Source: JBDIBA01 sp039812705
GTDB lineage: Bacteria; Actinomycetota; Acidimicrobiia; Acidimicrobiales; JBBSGY01
Direction: 5' to 3'
DNA length: 61,442 nt
Assembly (NCBI GenBank): GCA_039812705.1
Contig: JBDIBA010000006.1
Coordinates: forward strand, 1-61,442
Position numbers and translations under genes: made by a program. Below, in pieces: positions 51,338 through 60,008 of the stretch (position 1 is its first letter; every line of letters starts with the position of its first letter). Below the pieces are notes generated by a model, which was not told the DNA's origin, did no database searches, and worked only from the letters and a program-made list of their open reading frames with translations.

Positions 51338-51497
51338 GTTTTACCTCGATTACAAGTATTTAAGAGTCTTCGCCACTGGAAACGGAATGAGAATTGGAGG
51401 TTCTGTCCTCAGGAATCAGCAAGAAAAGAGCTGATTTCGTTCTAACAACGAACAGAAGCCGACCTACCCGGAGACATCCGATTGCGGCAGGGGCGGT

Positions 51498-51513
51498 CGA
51501 GCCGAGCGGCTCG
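51498..51513. other. Perfect 7-bp GC inverted repeat in the rho leader/thrC-rho gap
   Basis: cgagccg-ag-cggctcg forms a short GC hairpin just downstream of the predicted rho transcription start. No T-run follows, so it is not a standard terminator; it may shape the 5' leader. Confidence 0.4.
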
Positions 51514-51523
51514 AACAGCCATG

Positions 51524-51552
51524 ATCATAAACCACGGTTTTCCACGCGGCAA
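51524..51552 (-). promoter_or_regulatory. rho promoter (-35 TTGCCG, 17 nt, -10 TATGAT)
   Basis: On the minus strand TTGCCG (51552-51547) and TATGAT (51529-51524) are exactly 17 nt apart. The start site would be near 51517, giving a 5' leader of about 180 nt before the rho start codon. It lies just before the thrC stop codon's end, at 51562. Confidence 0.65.
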
Positions 51553-51561
51553 CCACCAGTT

Positions 51562-52620
51562 TTAAGAGGTGGCCAAAAAGTCTCGGATTGCGGCTTCGTC
51601 GGCATCCAAAGTGACCGGCTGAACTGACTGAGAAATTGCCAGATCGGGGTCTTTGAGGCCGTGACCAGTAAGAACGCACACGACCGTTGAGCCCTCGGGC
51701 ACGCCAACCTTGAGGAGGCCGGCAACCGAAGCGGCCGACGCGGGCTCACAAAACACGGACTCTTCGGCAGCACAGTGTCGATAGGCCGCAAGAATCTCGT
51801 CGTCGGTGACCGCGCCGATTGCGCCGCCGGACTCTCCCGCTGCCGACGTGGCGCCCTGCCAGCTGGCCGGGTTGCCAATGCGAATGGCCGTTGCAATCGT
51901 TTCGGGGTCAAGTACGGGTTCACCATTGACAATCGGCGCAGACCCGGCTGCTTGAAAACCCATCATGACTGGCGTGGTTTCAGCCAGACCTCGTTCGACG
52001 TAACGGTTGTAGCCGCGCCAGTAGGCCGTGATGTTTCCGGCGTTACCAACGGGCATGAACTGGTAATCAGGGGCCGCGCCTAACGCGTCAACGACTTCGT
52101 ACGCACCAGTTGTCTGACCTTCGAGGCGATCAGGGTTGATTGAATTGACAATTGCAATTGAGCCGTCGGCGCCGAGCTTGCGAACAATTTCCAAAGCCTG
52201 ATCAAAGTTGCCGCGAATTTGGATCACTTGGGCTCCGTGCACAAGCGCCTGTGCAAGCTTGCCCATTGCGATGTAGCCGTCTGGAATTAGAACCAGGCAT
52301 TCCATGCCGGCGCGCTTTGCATACGCAGCAGCAGACGCCGAGGTGTTGCCGGTTGATGCGCACACGACTGCTCGCGCGCCACTTGCTTTGGCTTTCGAAA
52401 TCGCAAGTGTCATACCGCGGTCTTTGAACGAGCCCGTGGGGTTGAGGCCTTCGTATTTGAAGAAAACGTTTGCGTTCAACCGGTCAGACAAGACCGGCGC
52501 AGAGATGAGCGGAGTGTTGCCCTCACAAAGCGTTACCGCTTCAACATCGTCTGCAACATCGAGCAAATGCCGGTATTCGGTAACGGTTCCTCGCCAACGC
52601 TTGTGGGCTTGATTGCTCAT
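51562..52620 (-). CDS. thrC: Threonine synthase
   Basis: 352 aa, the short PLP fold-type II form. PLP Lys is in NPTGSFKDRGMT; VVCASTGNTSASAAAYAKRAG and MPVGNAGNITAYWRGY are cofactor/phosphate loops; EGNTPLI is the N-terminal substrate loop. It converts O-phosphohomoserine to threonine. Third gene of hom-HAD-thrC on the minus strand, 3 nt after the HAD gene. No thrB is seen within the window. Confidence 0.95.
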   Translation of the reverse strand: MSNQAHKRWRGTVTEYRHLLDVADDVEAVTLCEGNTPLISAPVLSDRLNANVFFKYEGLNPTGSFKDRGMTLAISKAKASGARAVVCASTGNTSASAAAYAKRAGMECLVLIPDGYIAMGKLAQALVHGAQVIQIRGNFDQALEIVRKLGADGSIAIVNSINPDRLEGQTTGAYEVVDALGAAPDYQFMPVGNAGNITAYWRGYNRYVERGLAETTPVMMGFQAAGSAPIVNGEPVLDPETIATAIRIGNPASWQGATSAAGESGGAIGAVTDDEILAAYRHCAAEESVFCEPASAASVAGLLKVGVPEGSTVVCVLTGHGLKDPDLAISQSVQPVTLDADEAAIRDFLATS

Positions 52621-52623
52621 TAT

Positions 52624-53229
52624 CTAGATCCAATCTTTCACGGTCGTTACGGCCTCTGGCCACTGCGATGCATACTGAACAGACGCAGGCATGGAGTCGC
52701 GCGTCTTGTTCCAGGCGTAGTCACCAAACAGCAACGCACGCCTGCCCGTGTTCGCAACGTCTCGGATGTGCGCGAGGGAGTCATCAACCAGACCAACGGC
52801 GTCGAGAGATTCAACGACGTCAACCTTTGGGTGAACTTCACGTCCATCTAACGCATAGGAATTACAAAGCACGACATCTTCAATAACGTCTGGGAAGTGA
52901 TGTTTTAACCAGATGTGCGTGTGTTCACGATATTCATCGGGCCGTGACGTCACGACGAACAAGCGAAAGTGTTCGGCGAGTTCTGCAACGCCGGCCTGCG
53001 AACCATCAATTGGCGCGTGGTTTTCAACAACATTTAGAAACTGCAACTGAACGTGTGCAACACGATCGAACGCCTCTTCAGGAGTACATCCCCACACCTT
53101 CCAAAAGTCGAACGTGACGTAGTCCTCCAGCTGAAACGACGTTCCGTGTGTTTCGTTGATGGTGCGCGAAAACTCCGTGATGAACGGGAACAACAAGTCG
53201 TCCATGTCCAAAGCAAGTATGGGTTTCAT
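52624..53229 (-). CDS. HAD-family 5'-nucleotidase-like phosphatase
   Basis: 201 aa. HAD motif I is LALDMDDLLFP (DxD), motif II is VVTSRPDEY, and VDDSLAHIRDV near the C-terminus is motif IV. The arrangement resembles 5'(3')-deoxyribonucleotidases (NT5C-like). It overlaps the hom stop (4 nt) and lies 3 nt before thrC, so it is part of the threonine gene cluster. Whether it acts on a phosphorylated pathway intermediate or on nucleotides is unknown. Confidence 0.75.
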   Translation of the reverse strand: MKPILALDMDDLLFPFITEFSRTINETHGTSFQLEDYVTFDFWKVWGCTPEEAFDRVAHVQLQFLNVVENHAPIDGSQAGVAELAEHFRLFVVTSRPDEYREHTHIWLKHHFPDVIEDVVLCNSYALDGREVHPKVDVVESLDAVGLVDDSLAHIRDVANTGRRALLFGDYAWNKTRDSMPASVQYASQWPEAVTTVKDWI

Positions 53230-54497
53230 ACAAGGACTCGCATTACGTTTCCTACCTGGATGACAACATCGTCTGCCGCAAACGCTTCTAGACAGTCGTT
53301 CATGTCTTTTTCGCGCGAGACATGGGTGATGAAAAGCAAACGAGCCTCGTCGCGTAGGCCGAGTTGCTCCATTGAGCGAATTGAGATGTCGTGATCGCCA
53401 AACACCTTTGCGACTTGGCTCAAAACACCTGGCTTATCTGCAACATGCAGAGTCAAATAGAACGCGGCTTGCAATTCGTCGGCGGGCCACGGGTTGTTTG
53501 ACAACGTGCGCGTTGTGCGAGGTCGGTTTGTCAGCTTGCGATCGACTGCAACGTCAATGAGATCGCCAAGCACGGCGGTTGCCGTAGGCAATCCCCCGGC
53601 ACCTCGCCCGTAAAACATCAGGTCCTCTACGGATTCACCTTTAATAAACAGCGCGTTGAATGAGTTTCGCACCGACGCCAACGGGTGGTCGTGAGCGACC
53701 ATTGCCGGGTAAGCACCGACGCCAACTTGGCCCTTGTCGTTGCGCTGCACCTGCACAACGGGCTTGATGACATAGCCGAGCCTGGCTGCGGCTTCGATGT
53801 CTTCGACACTGATCTTGCTGATGCCAACCCGCAAGACTGATTGCCCGTCCACAATCGAATCGAAACCGAGTTGCGCAAGCACACGACCCTTGGCAGCTGC
53901 ATCAAAGCCCTCTGTGTCGGCATCGGGCACGGCTTCTGCAAAACCCGCTTGCTGAGCTTCTTTGAGCGCGTCTTCGTAAGCGCTGCCGTTCTCGGTCATC
54001 TGCGTAAGGATGTAATTGGTTGTGCCGTTGACAATTCCGGTGATCGACAGCAACTTTTCGCCAATCAAAGATTCGCGCAGGCTGCGCAAAACCGGAATGC
54101 CGCCGCCGACTGCGGCCTCGTAAACAAAGCGAGTTCCAGCAGTTGCACCAAGTGTGACCAGATCGTGACCCTCGCGCGCAATCAATTCCTTGTTTGCCGA
54201 GACAACGGCCTTGCCCGCCTTGAGCGCCTGAACAATCAGCGAGCGAGCCGGTTCCAAACCACCGATCAATTCAACGACGACATCTACATCGGGACGACCA
54301 ACAAGGCTTTCCAGGTCGTCGGTGATTAGTGCCGGGTCAATGCCATCGCGCACCTTGGTGCAGTCACGAACACCAACACCGACAATCTCGAGTTGAGCCG
54401 AGCTGCGCGCCTTGATGCGCTCCGAGCCTTCGTCGATGAGTTGAACAAGGCTCTGTCCAACGTTTCCCGCACCCAGAATTGCAACACGCGTGGTCAC
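53226..54497 (-). CDS. hom: Homoserine dehydrogenase
   Basis: 423 aa. N-terminal NAD(P) fold VAILGAGNVGQSLVQL; VSANKELIA and the catalytic region GGGIPVLRSLRESL with NYILTQMTENG; the C-terminal ACT domain (FYLTLHVADKPGVLSQVAKVFGDHDISI) mediates threonine feedback inhibition. It reduces aspartate semialdehyde to homoserine. An aggaggt lies just before the GTG start. First gene of hom-HAD-thrC. Confidence 0.96.
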   Translation of the reverse strand: MTTRVAILGAGNVGQSLVQLIDEGSERIKARSSAQLEIVGVGVRDCTKVRDGIDPALITDDLESLVGRPDVDVVVELIGGLEPARSLIVQALKAGKAVVSANKELIAREGHDLVTLGATAGTRFVYEAAVGGGIPVLRSLRESLIGEKLLSITGIVNGTTNYILTQMTENGSAYEDALKEAQQAGFAEAVPDADTEGFDAAAKGRVLAQLGFDSIVDGQSVLRVGISKISVEDIEAAARLGYVIKPVVQVQRNDKGQVGVGAYPAMVAHDHPLASVRNSFNALFIKGESVEDLMFYGRGAGGLPTATAVLGDLIDVAVDRKLTNRPRTTRTLSNNPWPADELQAAFYLTLHVADKPGVLSQVAKVFGDHDISIRSMEQLGLRDEARLLFITHVSREKDMNDCLEAFAADDVVIQVGNVMRVLV

Positions 54498-54506
54498 AAT
54501 GACCTC

Positions 54507-54878
54507 CTATACCGCAGCAAGCAGCTTCTTCATGTCCTTGAGAAGCGTGATTGGGTCAAAAGGCTTGGTGACGTAGTCCGTGGCACCAGCATCGAGGCCC
54601 GACTGTCTGTCGGCTTCGAGTGTCTTTGCGGACAACAACACAATTGGTGTTTGCGCCGTGCGCACGTTCTTGCGCAGACGGCTAAGGACTTCGTAGCCAT
54701 CGAGTTTTGGCATGACAACGTCAAGCAATATGAGGTTGAAGTCCTGCTGCTCGGCTGCTTCCAAACCTGCTTCACCATCGGACGCGGTGACGACACCAAA
54801 GCCGTCCATCTCAAAGTTGACTCTAAGTAAGAGCTGGATAACCGGGTCGTCATCGACGATCAATACGGACTCTGCCAT
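54507..54878 (-). CDS. Stand-alone response regulator receiver domain
   Basis: 123 aa, receiver only. Acidic pocket DDD in LIVDDDPVIQ, phospho-acceptor Asp in LILLDVVMPKLDGYEV, conserved Ser in VLLSAKT and Lys in YVTKPFDPITLL. No output domain, so it works through partners. The start ATG at 54878 has a TATGCT hexamer 6 nt upstream; the longer frame adds 14 residues of leader. Downstream is hom. Confidence 0.9.
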   Translation of the reverse strand: MAESVLIVDDDPVIQLLLRVNFEMDGFGVVTASDGEAGLEAAEQQDFNLILLDVVMPKLDGYEVLSRLRKNVRTAQTPIVLLSAKTLEADRQSGLDAGATDYVTKPFDPITLLKDMKKLLAAV

Positions 54879-54884
54879 CACGGC

Positions 54885-54890
54885 AGCATA
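54885..54890 (-). promoter_or_regulatory. Putative -10 hexamer (TATGCT), leaderless response-regulator gene
   Basis: On the minus strand TATGCT ends 6 nt before the ATG at 54878. Confidence 0.4.
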
Positions 54891-54960
54891 ACCACGAGTT
54901 GCCAGATGGAGAGCTTTCAATTGGATCCGGTGCCGCTATTGTCGGCCGGGCGTTAATCCC

Positions 54961-55033
54961 GCCCTCGTAGCTCAGGGGATAGAGCATCGGTTTCCGGAAC
55001 CGTGTGTCGCAGGTTCGAATCCTGCCGAGGGCA
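54961..55033 (+). tRNA. tRNA-Arg (anticodon CCG)
   Basis: A complete cloverleaf: acceptor gccctcg/cgagggc with discriminator A, D-arm with tagctcaggggatagagca, anticodon loop ttCCGga, and T-arm with ggttcgaatcc. The 3' CCA is not encoded. Reads CGG codons. Confidence 0.95.
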
Positions 55034-55051
55034 CTAGCCTGAGCGGTCAAT

Positions 55052-55792
55052 ATGCGTAACCCTCTTAAAAAGCAGCGCGACAGCCAGGCTCCGGCGAACG
55101 ACCGCAAGGCTGCCTCCCCTTCTCAGCGTCAAACAATGACAAAGCAGCTAAAGACTCTTTATGAGCTGACTTCGGCGAGTGACTCCAAGATCGGATTGAT
55201 CCTGGCCGCCAGCTTCTTTATTCCGCTGATCATTGGCGCAGTCTTGGCGTTCACCGTTGGCCCATGGCCCGTGTTCTTGATCATGGGCCTGCTGATCGGC
55301 GCGATCATCACAATGTTCGTCTTCACAAGGCGCGCGCAACGGGCAGCCTTTTCGCAAGTACACGGCCAACCCGGAGCAACGGGTGCCGCCCTCGGGATGA
55401 CGCGTGGATGGTCCGTCGAACAAGAACCGATTGCAATTGACCCGCGCACCCAAGACATGGTGTTCCGCGCCAGTGGACGCGGTGGCGTGGCACTAATCAC
55501 CGAAGGCCCTACCGGTCGCGTAAAGAAACTTGTTGATGGTGAGCGCAAGCGCCTCAGCCGCGTCGCGCCCAACGCACCCGTGACCGTCATCAATGCTGGC
55601 GATGGCGAAGGTCAGGTACCTCTGCAAAAGCTGAACCGCGAACTGACAAAGATCCGCCGCACGCTGTCCAAGGAAGAGGCTGCAGCACTCACCAGCCGAC
55701 TCAAGTCACTTGGTGGAATGCGTCCAGTTGTTCCGCGGGGAATTGACCCGGCAATGGTCAAGGCTTCGGCGCGCCGCATGCGTCGCGGCTAA
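55052..55792 (+). CDS. DUF4191 membrane protein
   Basis: 246 aa. A basic N-terminus is followed by a helix (MTKQLKTLYELTSASDSKIGLI), two membrane segments (LILAASFFIPLIIGAVLAFTVG; VFLIMGLLIGAIITMFVF) and a soluble domain containing ALGMTRGWSVEQEPIAIDPRTQDMVFRA and KRLSRVAPNAPVTVI. This is the actinobacterial DUF4191 family, of unknown function. Its 3' end overlaps the convergent hisN end by 4 nt. Confidence 0.88.
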   Translation: MRNPLKKQRDSQAPANDRKAASPSQRQTMTKQLKTLYELTSASDSKIGLILAASFFIPLIIGAVLAFTVGPWPVFLIMGLLIGAIITMFVFTRRAQRAAFSQVHGQPGATGAALGMTRGWSVEQEPIAIDPRTQDMVFRASGRGGVALITEGPTGRVKKLVDGERKRLSRVAPNAPVTVINAGDGEGQVPLQKLNRELTKIRRTLSKEEAAALTSRLKSLGGMRPVVPRGIDPAMVKASARRMRRG

Positions 55793-56583
55793 CCGTTAAT
55801 GATCTTGAGCAACTGATCGTGAATCAACGAGTTGGTGGCGACACCCGATGGGCCTTCCACCGAGCAGCTGCCATCTAGCGCGCTAAAGCGACCGCCTGCC
55901 TCATGCATGATCACCGGCATTGGCGCAAAGTCCCACGCACTGCCTCCGTGAAGGTCGACCATTGCGTCAATACGTCCGCTGGCGACAAGCAAAAAGCCAT
56001 AGCCGTCACCCCATCCGCAGATGTTGTCCACGCCGGCATCGGTCCGTGAGTAGACGTCGGTCCCCCATCGCTTGACACTGCTGGTCGTCACCCACGCATT
56101 GCTGGCATCGGCAACGTCGCTGACGCGCGCACGGCCGTGATGAGTGAATGCACCCAGACCACGACCCGCCCACACCGATTCGCCAGTGGCCGGAATGTGG
56201 ATGGCGCCGGCAAGCGGACCTTGCTCGTCATTGACGGCAACCAGGGTGGCGTAAAGGGGGATTCCCCTTGTGAAGCCCTTCGTCCCATCAATTGGGTCGA
56301 CATACCAAGTGAGGCCCGTGTTGCCTTCCTTGTAGCCCTCTTCCTCACCAACGATGGTGCTGTTCGGAGCCAAGTTTTCGATGCCTTCACGAATGACCCG
56401 CTCTGCCGCCTTGTCGCCAGCCGTTACCGGCGAGCCGTCGGCCTTCCAGTCAACGTTAAGGTCAGGCTTGGAGAAGTAGTCAAGTGTCTTGCGTCCGCCC
56501 AATTCGGCAATCTGCAAGACGGAGGCGACAAAACTCTCATCAGCAGGGCTAGCGGAGTCTGACCAAGGCGCGGGGTTGCTCAT
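55789..56583 (-). CDS. hisN: Histidinol-phosphatase, inositol-monophosphatase type
   Basis: 264 aa from the ATG at 56583. IMPase-fold metal ligands: GEEEGY, DPIDGTKGF and SAWDFAPMPVIMHEAGG, with SGRIDAMVDL. The combination with KADGSPVTAGDKAAE matches HisN-type histidinol-phosphatases, the usual form in actinobacteria; inositol-phosphatase activity cannot be excluded. The longer frame to 56622 adds a Trp/Arg-rich leader and was not chosen. Confidence 0.85.
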   Translation of the reverse strand: MSNPAPWSDSASPADESFVASVLQIAELGGRKTLDYFSKPDLNVDWKADGSPVTAGDKAAERVIREGIENLAPNSTIVGEEEGYKEGNTGLTWYVDPIDGTKGFTRGIPLYATLVAVNDEQGPLAGAIHIPATGESVWAGRGLGAFTHHGRARVSDVADASNAWVTTSSVKRWGTDVYSRTDAGVDNICGWGDGYGFLLVASGRIDAMVDLHGGSAWDFAPMPVIMHEAGGRFSALDGSCSVEGPSGVATNSLIHDQLLKIING

Positions 56584-56626
56584 GAGATGAGTTTTCCATG
56601 ACCACGCCCACTCGCGTCGCACCCGT

Positions 56627-56632
56627 TAGCGT
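56627..56632 (+). promoter_or_regulatory. Putative -10 hexamer (TAGCGT), leaderless lipoprotein gene
   Basis: TAGCGT ends 6 nt before the GTG at 56639. Confidence 0.4.
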
Positions 56633-56638
56633 GATTGC

Positions 56639-57592
56639 GTGAAGCGAACCGAACCCTCCGCGCAAACAACATCAAGTGCAAAGAACAACCCAAGCAGGCT
56701 AATCCGGACGATGGCGCTCGCAGCCGCCGTCGTCGTGACGGCTGCGGGTTGTTCGCGAGACGTTCGCACAGAAACCTTCTCCCCTGCTGCTGCCGGACCC
56801 TTGGCAACGACCGGCGAAGACGCAGTCATTTATGGAGTCCCTCAAACCGGCGCTGTGTACAAAGTCAACGCCGACAAGTCTCGCGACAAAGAACCACTCG
56901 TAAAACTCGACGTGAAGGCACAAGACCCACGCGGAATAACCGGCATTACGGTCAACAAGACCAACGAGATCTTTGTTGCATACATCGCAGCCGATGGCGC
57001 TCCTCGTGTATCGCGAGTTGAGAAGAACAAAGAAACAATCATCTGGCAAGGGCCCAAGCCAACCAACGCAAACAGCACCGCGCACTCCGGCGGAGCCATT
57101 GGGATTTCACCGCAAGACCGCGTAACCGTTGTTCTTGGGGATCGCAACGACGAAGCAGCAAAGCAGGGTGATTCGCCTTTCGGAAAAGCAGTCACCATCG
57201 ACCCGGCCGGCCCGGCGGATCAGCGTCCAAACGTCATTGCGTCGAACTTTGTTGATCCAACTGCTGCAACATATGACCCGAATGGATCTCTTTGGGTTGC
57301 CGACAATGGCAGCGACATGAAGATCAAGCTGTCGCGCGTCTCATCAGTTGGTGATCGCGGAGCTGTCGCAGATGCCGGTGCCGGTCCGGCAACCGGAATG
57401 GCCTTCTTTGGCGGCGAAGAGATCACCTTGTGTTCTTCGGGCGAACCACTGCTGCGCAGATATTTGGTCAATGATGCTGTCGAAGCAATCCCCCATAGGG
57501 TCATCACGCGCGACTGCAACGGCGGGGTCGCAACGCTTTCGGACAGTCGAGTCGTTTACGCAACACCAACCGAACTGCGCATCACCGTCTAG
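56639..57592 (+). CDS. Secreted lipoprotein with beta-propeller-like repeats
   Basis: 317 aa from GTG. A lipoprotein signal peptide (TMALAAAVVVTAAGC) places Cys38 as the lipidation site. The mature part shows strand-rich blocks such as DAVIYGVPQTGAVYKVNADKS, GITVNKTNEIFVAYI, AATYDPNGSLWVADNGSDMKIKL and GMAFFGGEEITLCSSG, like an NHL/SMP-30 type propeller. Ligand unknown. Single gene; converges on the diguanylate cyclase gene. Confidence 0.65.
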   Translation: MKRTEPSAQTTSSAKNNPSRLIRTMALAAAVVVTAAGCSRDVRTETFSPAAAGPLATTGEDAVIYGVPQTGAVYKVNADKSRDKEPLVKLDVKAQDPRGITGITVNKTNEIFVAYIAADGAPRVSRVEKNKETIIWQGPKPTNANSTAHSGGAIGISPQDRVTVVLGDRNDEAAKQGDSPFGKAVTIDPAGPADQRPNVIASNFVDPTAATYDPNGSLWVADNGSDMKIKLSRVSSVGDRGAVADAGAGPATGMAFFGGEEITLCSSGEPLLRRYLVNDAVEAIPHRVITRDCNGGVATLSDSRVVYATPTELRITV

Positions 57593-57618
57593 TTCAAGCA
57601 GAACTAGAGGACGCAGAA

Positions 57619-59229
57619 TTACGGGACAACAACTGAAGATGGATCTTCAGCGGGCTTGCTCGCTCCGCGCATCATTGATGCAGTAACGGTTCTGTTGCGG
57701 CCCGTTTCCTTGGCGCGATACAGCGCAGCGTCGGCAGCGGAAAGCAAGGCAGTAGTTGTCGTTCCGTCAAGTGGCAACGATGCAACTCCCGCACTGGCTG
57801 TAACGCCGGGAAGAGTCTTGTTTGCCTCGGTCAATGCACGACGAATGCGCTCGGCCGCTTGGTGCGCTTGTTCGGGCGGACAGTTCGGCATGATGACAAC
57901 AATTTCTTCACCGCCGTAACGCGCAGGCAAGTCTTCTCCCCTGCATGCACCAGCTACACCGCTCGCGCTTTCTGCAAGCACCTGGTCGCCGACTTGGTGA
58001 CCGTGGTTGTCGTTAACGCTCTTGAAGTGGTCGACGTCCAACAACACAAGCGACATCGGCGAACCGCTGCGCATTGCACGTAGCACTTCCTTTTGGAACG
58101 TCGAGTTGAAGGTGCGTCGGTTGGCAAGGCCCGTAAGACCGTCAACAGAAGCAAGGCGCTGAACCTCGGCCAACAGGAAGGTGTTGCTGAGCGACAAGGC
58201 AACACGGCCGGTCACGTTCGACAACAGGTCAATCGTTGCCATTGTCACGCGGTTGTTCTTGCCCCACTCGACAGCAAGAAGACCAAGAACCTCGCCTTCA
58301 GCAACCATTGGCACGATGGCCACGTTCTCTGCACCAGGCATGGCCGTTGCAAGAATCTGATCGCGACCCTCATCGAGTTCACGCACAAATATCGGAGTAG
58401 CGCTCTTTACGACCTCGGCAACAGATCCGCCAAGTTCGTCCAGCGACTCTTTGTCGATTAGGTGAAAGTCGCTGGCTCCATCGCCAATAACCAAGACGGT
58501 TCCAGAATGCGCAACTAGAGCAACTGAACGAAGGCCCTTCAGCTTGGTTACCGCAGCGGTATTGAGTGCGGCCATGATCTCGCTTGGGCGTCGAGTCCGC
58601 TCGACGTCGGCTTCAAGCTCCGCGATGATTGTCAGCTCACCCTTGCGCCTGCGCAGCTCTCGCTCGTTCATGGCGCTGAAGACAGCAGTAACAATCGCAA
58701 CCAACCACAGTGCGATTGCCTGAGCAACTTCAAGTTGCTTGGAATCAGCAACGGTCTTATCGAGCTTGATAGGCCCAACTCCACCGGCCAACGTCAAATA
58801 GAAAACCGTAAAGACCAAGATGCTGTGCCAAAGCGCCATCTTCAAACCAGTGCGAAAACCAATCAGCAGCGTGACACTCACAATGTGCGCGTACGCAAGG
58901 AACATGAATGCACTCGACGAGTGGCCCGTGCCGGCCAGAACGGACTGCACAAAAACACCGTCGACAAGCAACATGAAATTGACGAAGATCAACCAACGCC
59001 TGTTGGTGAGACGCGTGAGGGTGCGGTGCAAGAACTCACAGGTAACAGCGAGAAACACGTAACCCATAACGACGAAATCAACTCGGTTTGTGCGTGTCAG
59101 TTCGGGCAAATACTGGGCAGCGAGCAGCACCGTTGCGCTCATCACCATGCGGACGACAAGCATCAGCGCTAGGCGATCACCCAACGATGTGAAATCCGCT
59201 CCGCGCGTGAGGTCTGCCGATGAACTCAC
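57619..59229 (-). CDS. Membrane diguanylate cyclase (MASE-like helices, GAF-like domain, GGDEF)
   Basis: 536 aa. About six N-terminal membrane helices (residues 18-185), a coiled helix, a GAF-like sensory domain (~215-355) and a C-terminal GGDEF domain: SVDGLTGLANRRTF, LLDVDHFKSVND and active site GGEEI (439-443). The product-inhibition I-site RGED (430-433) lies exactly five residues before it, so the enzyme looks active and feedback-regulated. It makes c-di-GMP from two GTP. Its ATG overlaps the stop of the upstream secreted protein by 4 nt. This contrasts with the degenerate GGDEF protein at about 10 kb. Confidence 0.93.
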   Translation of the reverse strand: MSSSADLTRGADFTSLGDRLALMLVVRMVMSATVLLAAQYLPELTRTNRVDFVVMGYVFLAVTCEFLHRTLTRLTNRRWLIFVNFMLLVDGVFVQSVLAGTGHSSSAFMFLAYAHIVSVTLLIGFRTGLKMALWHSILVFTVFYLTLAGGVGPIKLDKTVADSKQLEVAQAIALWLVAIVTAVFSAMNERELRRRKGELTIIAELEADVERTRRPSEIMAALNTAAVTKLKGLRSVALVAHSGTVLVIGDGASDFHLIDKESLDELGGSVAEVVKSATPIFVRELDEGRDQILATAMPGAENVAIVPMVAEGEVLGLLAVEWGKNNRVTMATIDLLSNVTGRVALSLSNTFLLAEVQRLASVDGLTGLANRRTFNSTFQKEVLRAMRSGSPMSLVLLDVDHFKSVNDNHGHQVGDQVLAESASGVAGACRGEDLPARYGGEEIVVIMPNCPPEQAHQAAERIRRALTEANKTLPGVTASAGVASLPLDGTTTTALLSAADAALYRAKETGRNRTVTASMMRGASKPAEDPSSVVVP

Positions 59230-59888
59230 CGGTCAAACTCCACATAGTCCTCTTCACGCGCGATTGGCGCGGCAACCAGCTTCGGGTCGTCAGAGTCAAT
59301 TCGTTGCTGGAGGATCAGAAACGCAAACACCGCGAACGCCAAACCAATTGGGAACACGAACGTAGATGCGGCGCGAACGGCCGGCACAACGACCGTTGCA
59401 ACGTTTTCAGGAAGAACTTCATCAAGGGCCTCAGCAACTGGCTTGCCCGCTCCCACCTTGGACAGCACATCGCCTGCAACCTTGGCCGCGGTCTTCGCCT
59501 GACCAATGATCGAGTTGTCAACCGCCTCGCTAACAGCTTCCTTGGTGACTTCCTTGACGATCTCTCCGGTCGTCGGCTCTACGACAACTGGGGCCTCCGT
59601 GATGGGCGCAGTGGTCACCGGAACGGTCGATCCGGTGGTCTTGTTGGGGGTCGTCGCGGTAGGGGCCACGGTCGTAGTGGGCGCCGGAATTGTTGTCGTT
59701 ACAGGGCGAATTGTGGTGGGTGGAGGCACCGTTGGCTCCACTTCAACGCCCACCGAGGTCGCACTAAACGCGGGCACGGCAAATACTCCGACTGTCGCCA
59801 TCACAAGCAACAATGCTTTGACCAGGAGTTTTGCTATTCCCAACCCAACCTCCAAACCGAGAGGGGTTTCCAATCTCTTCATCGGCAC
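59226..59888 (-). CDS. Secreted, Thr/Pro-rich membrane-anchored protein, unknown
   Basis: 220 aa from GTG (an in-frame ATG lies two codons later). A signal peptide (VKALLLVMATVGVFAVPAFSA), a Thr/Pro linker (residues ~50-105 with repeated PTTT/TTIPAPTTTVAP), a helical section (EIVKEVTKEAVSEAVDNSIIGQ) and a C-terminal membrane helix (TFVFPIGLAFAVFAFLILQQ) with a short charged tail. This is a surface-exposed stalk anchored at its C-terminus. It overlaps the diguanylate cyclase start, so it may sense or be functionally tied to that enzyme. Confidence 0.6.
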   Translation of the reverse strand: MPMKRLETPLGLEVGLGIAKLLVKALLLVMATVGVFAVPAFSATSVGVEVEPTVPPPTTIRPVTTTIPAPTTTVAPTATTPNKTTGSTVPVTTAPITEAPVVVEPTTGEIVKEVTKEAVSEAVDNSIIGQAKTAAKVAGDVLSKVGAGKPVAEALDEVLPENVATVVVPAVRAASTFVFPIGLAFAVFAFLILQQRIDSDDPKLVAAPIAREEDYVEFDR

Positions 59889-59996
59889 AAACTGGGAAAA
59901 GCGTTAGCAACCTCCAAAAACATCACTGGTCGATTTCAAGAGTTCAATATCCATTCAGACAAATCGCCCATGCAATTTGCCCTGCTCAAACAGCCT

Positions 59997-60002
59997 TAGG
60001 CT
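59997..60002 (+). promoter_or_regulatory. Putative -10 hexamer (TAGGCT), leaderless murF
   Basis: TAGGCT ends 6 nt before the ATG at 60009. Confidence 0.4.
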
Positions 60003-60008
60003 TGAAGA

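Noticed and set aside
57590..57608. Inverted repeat ctagttc/gaactag between two convergent genes as a terminator
   Set aside because: Only 7 bp, AT-rich and without T-run; too weak to call.
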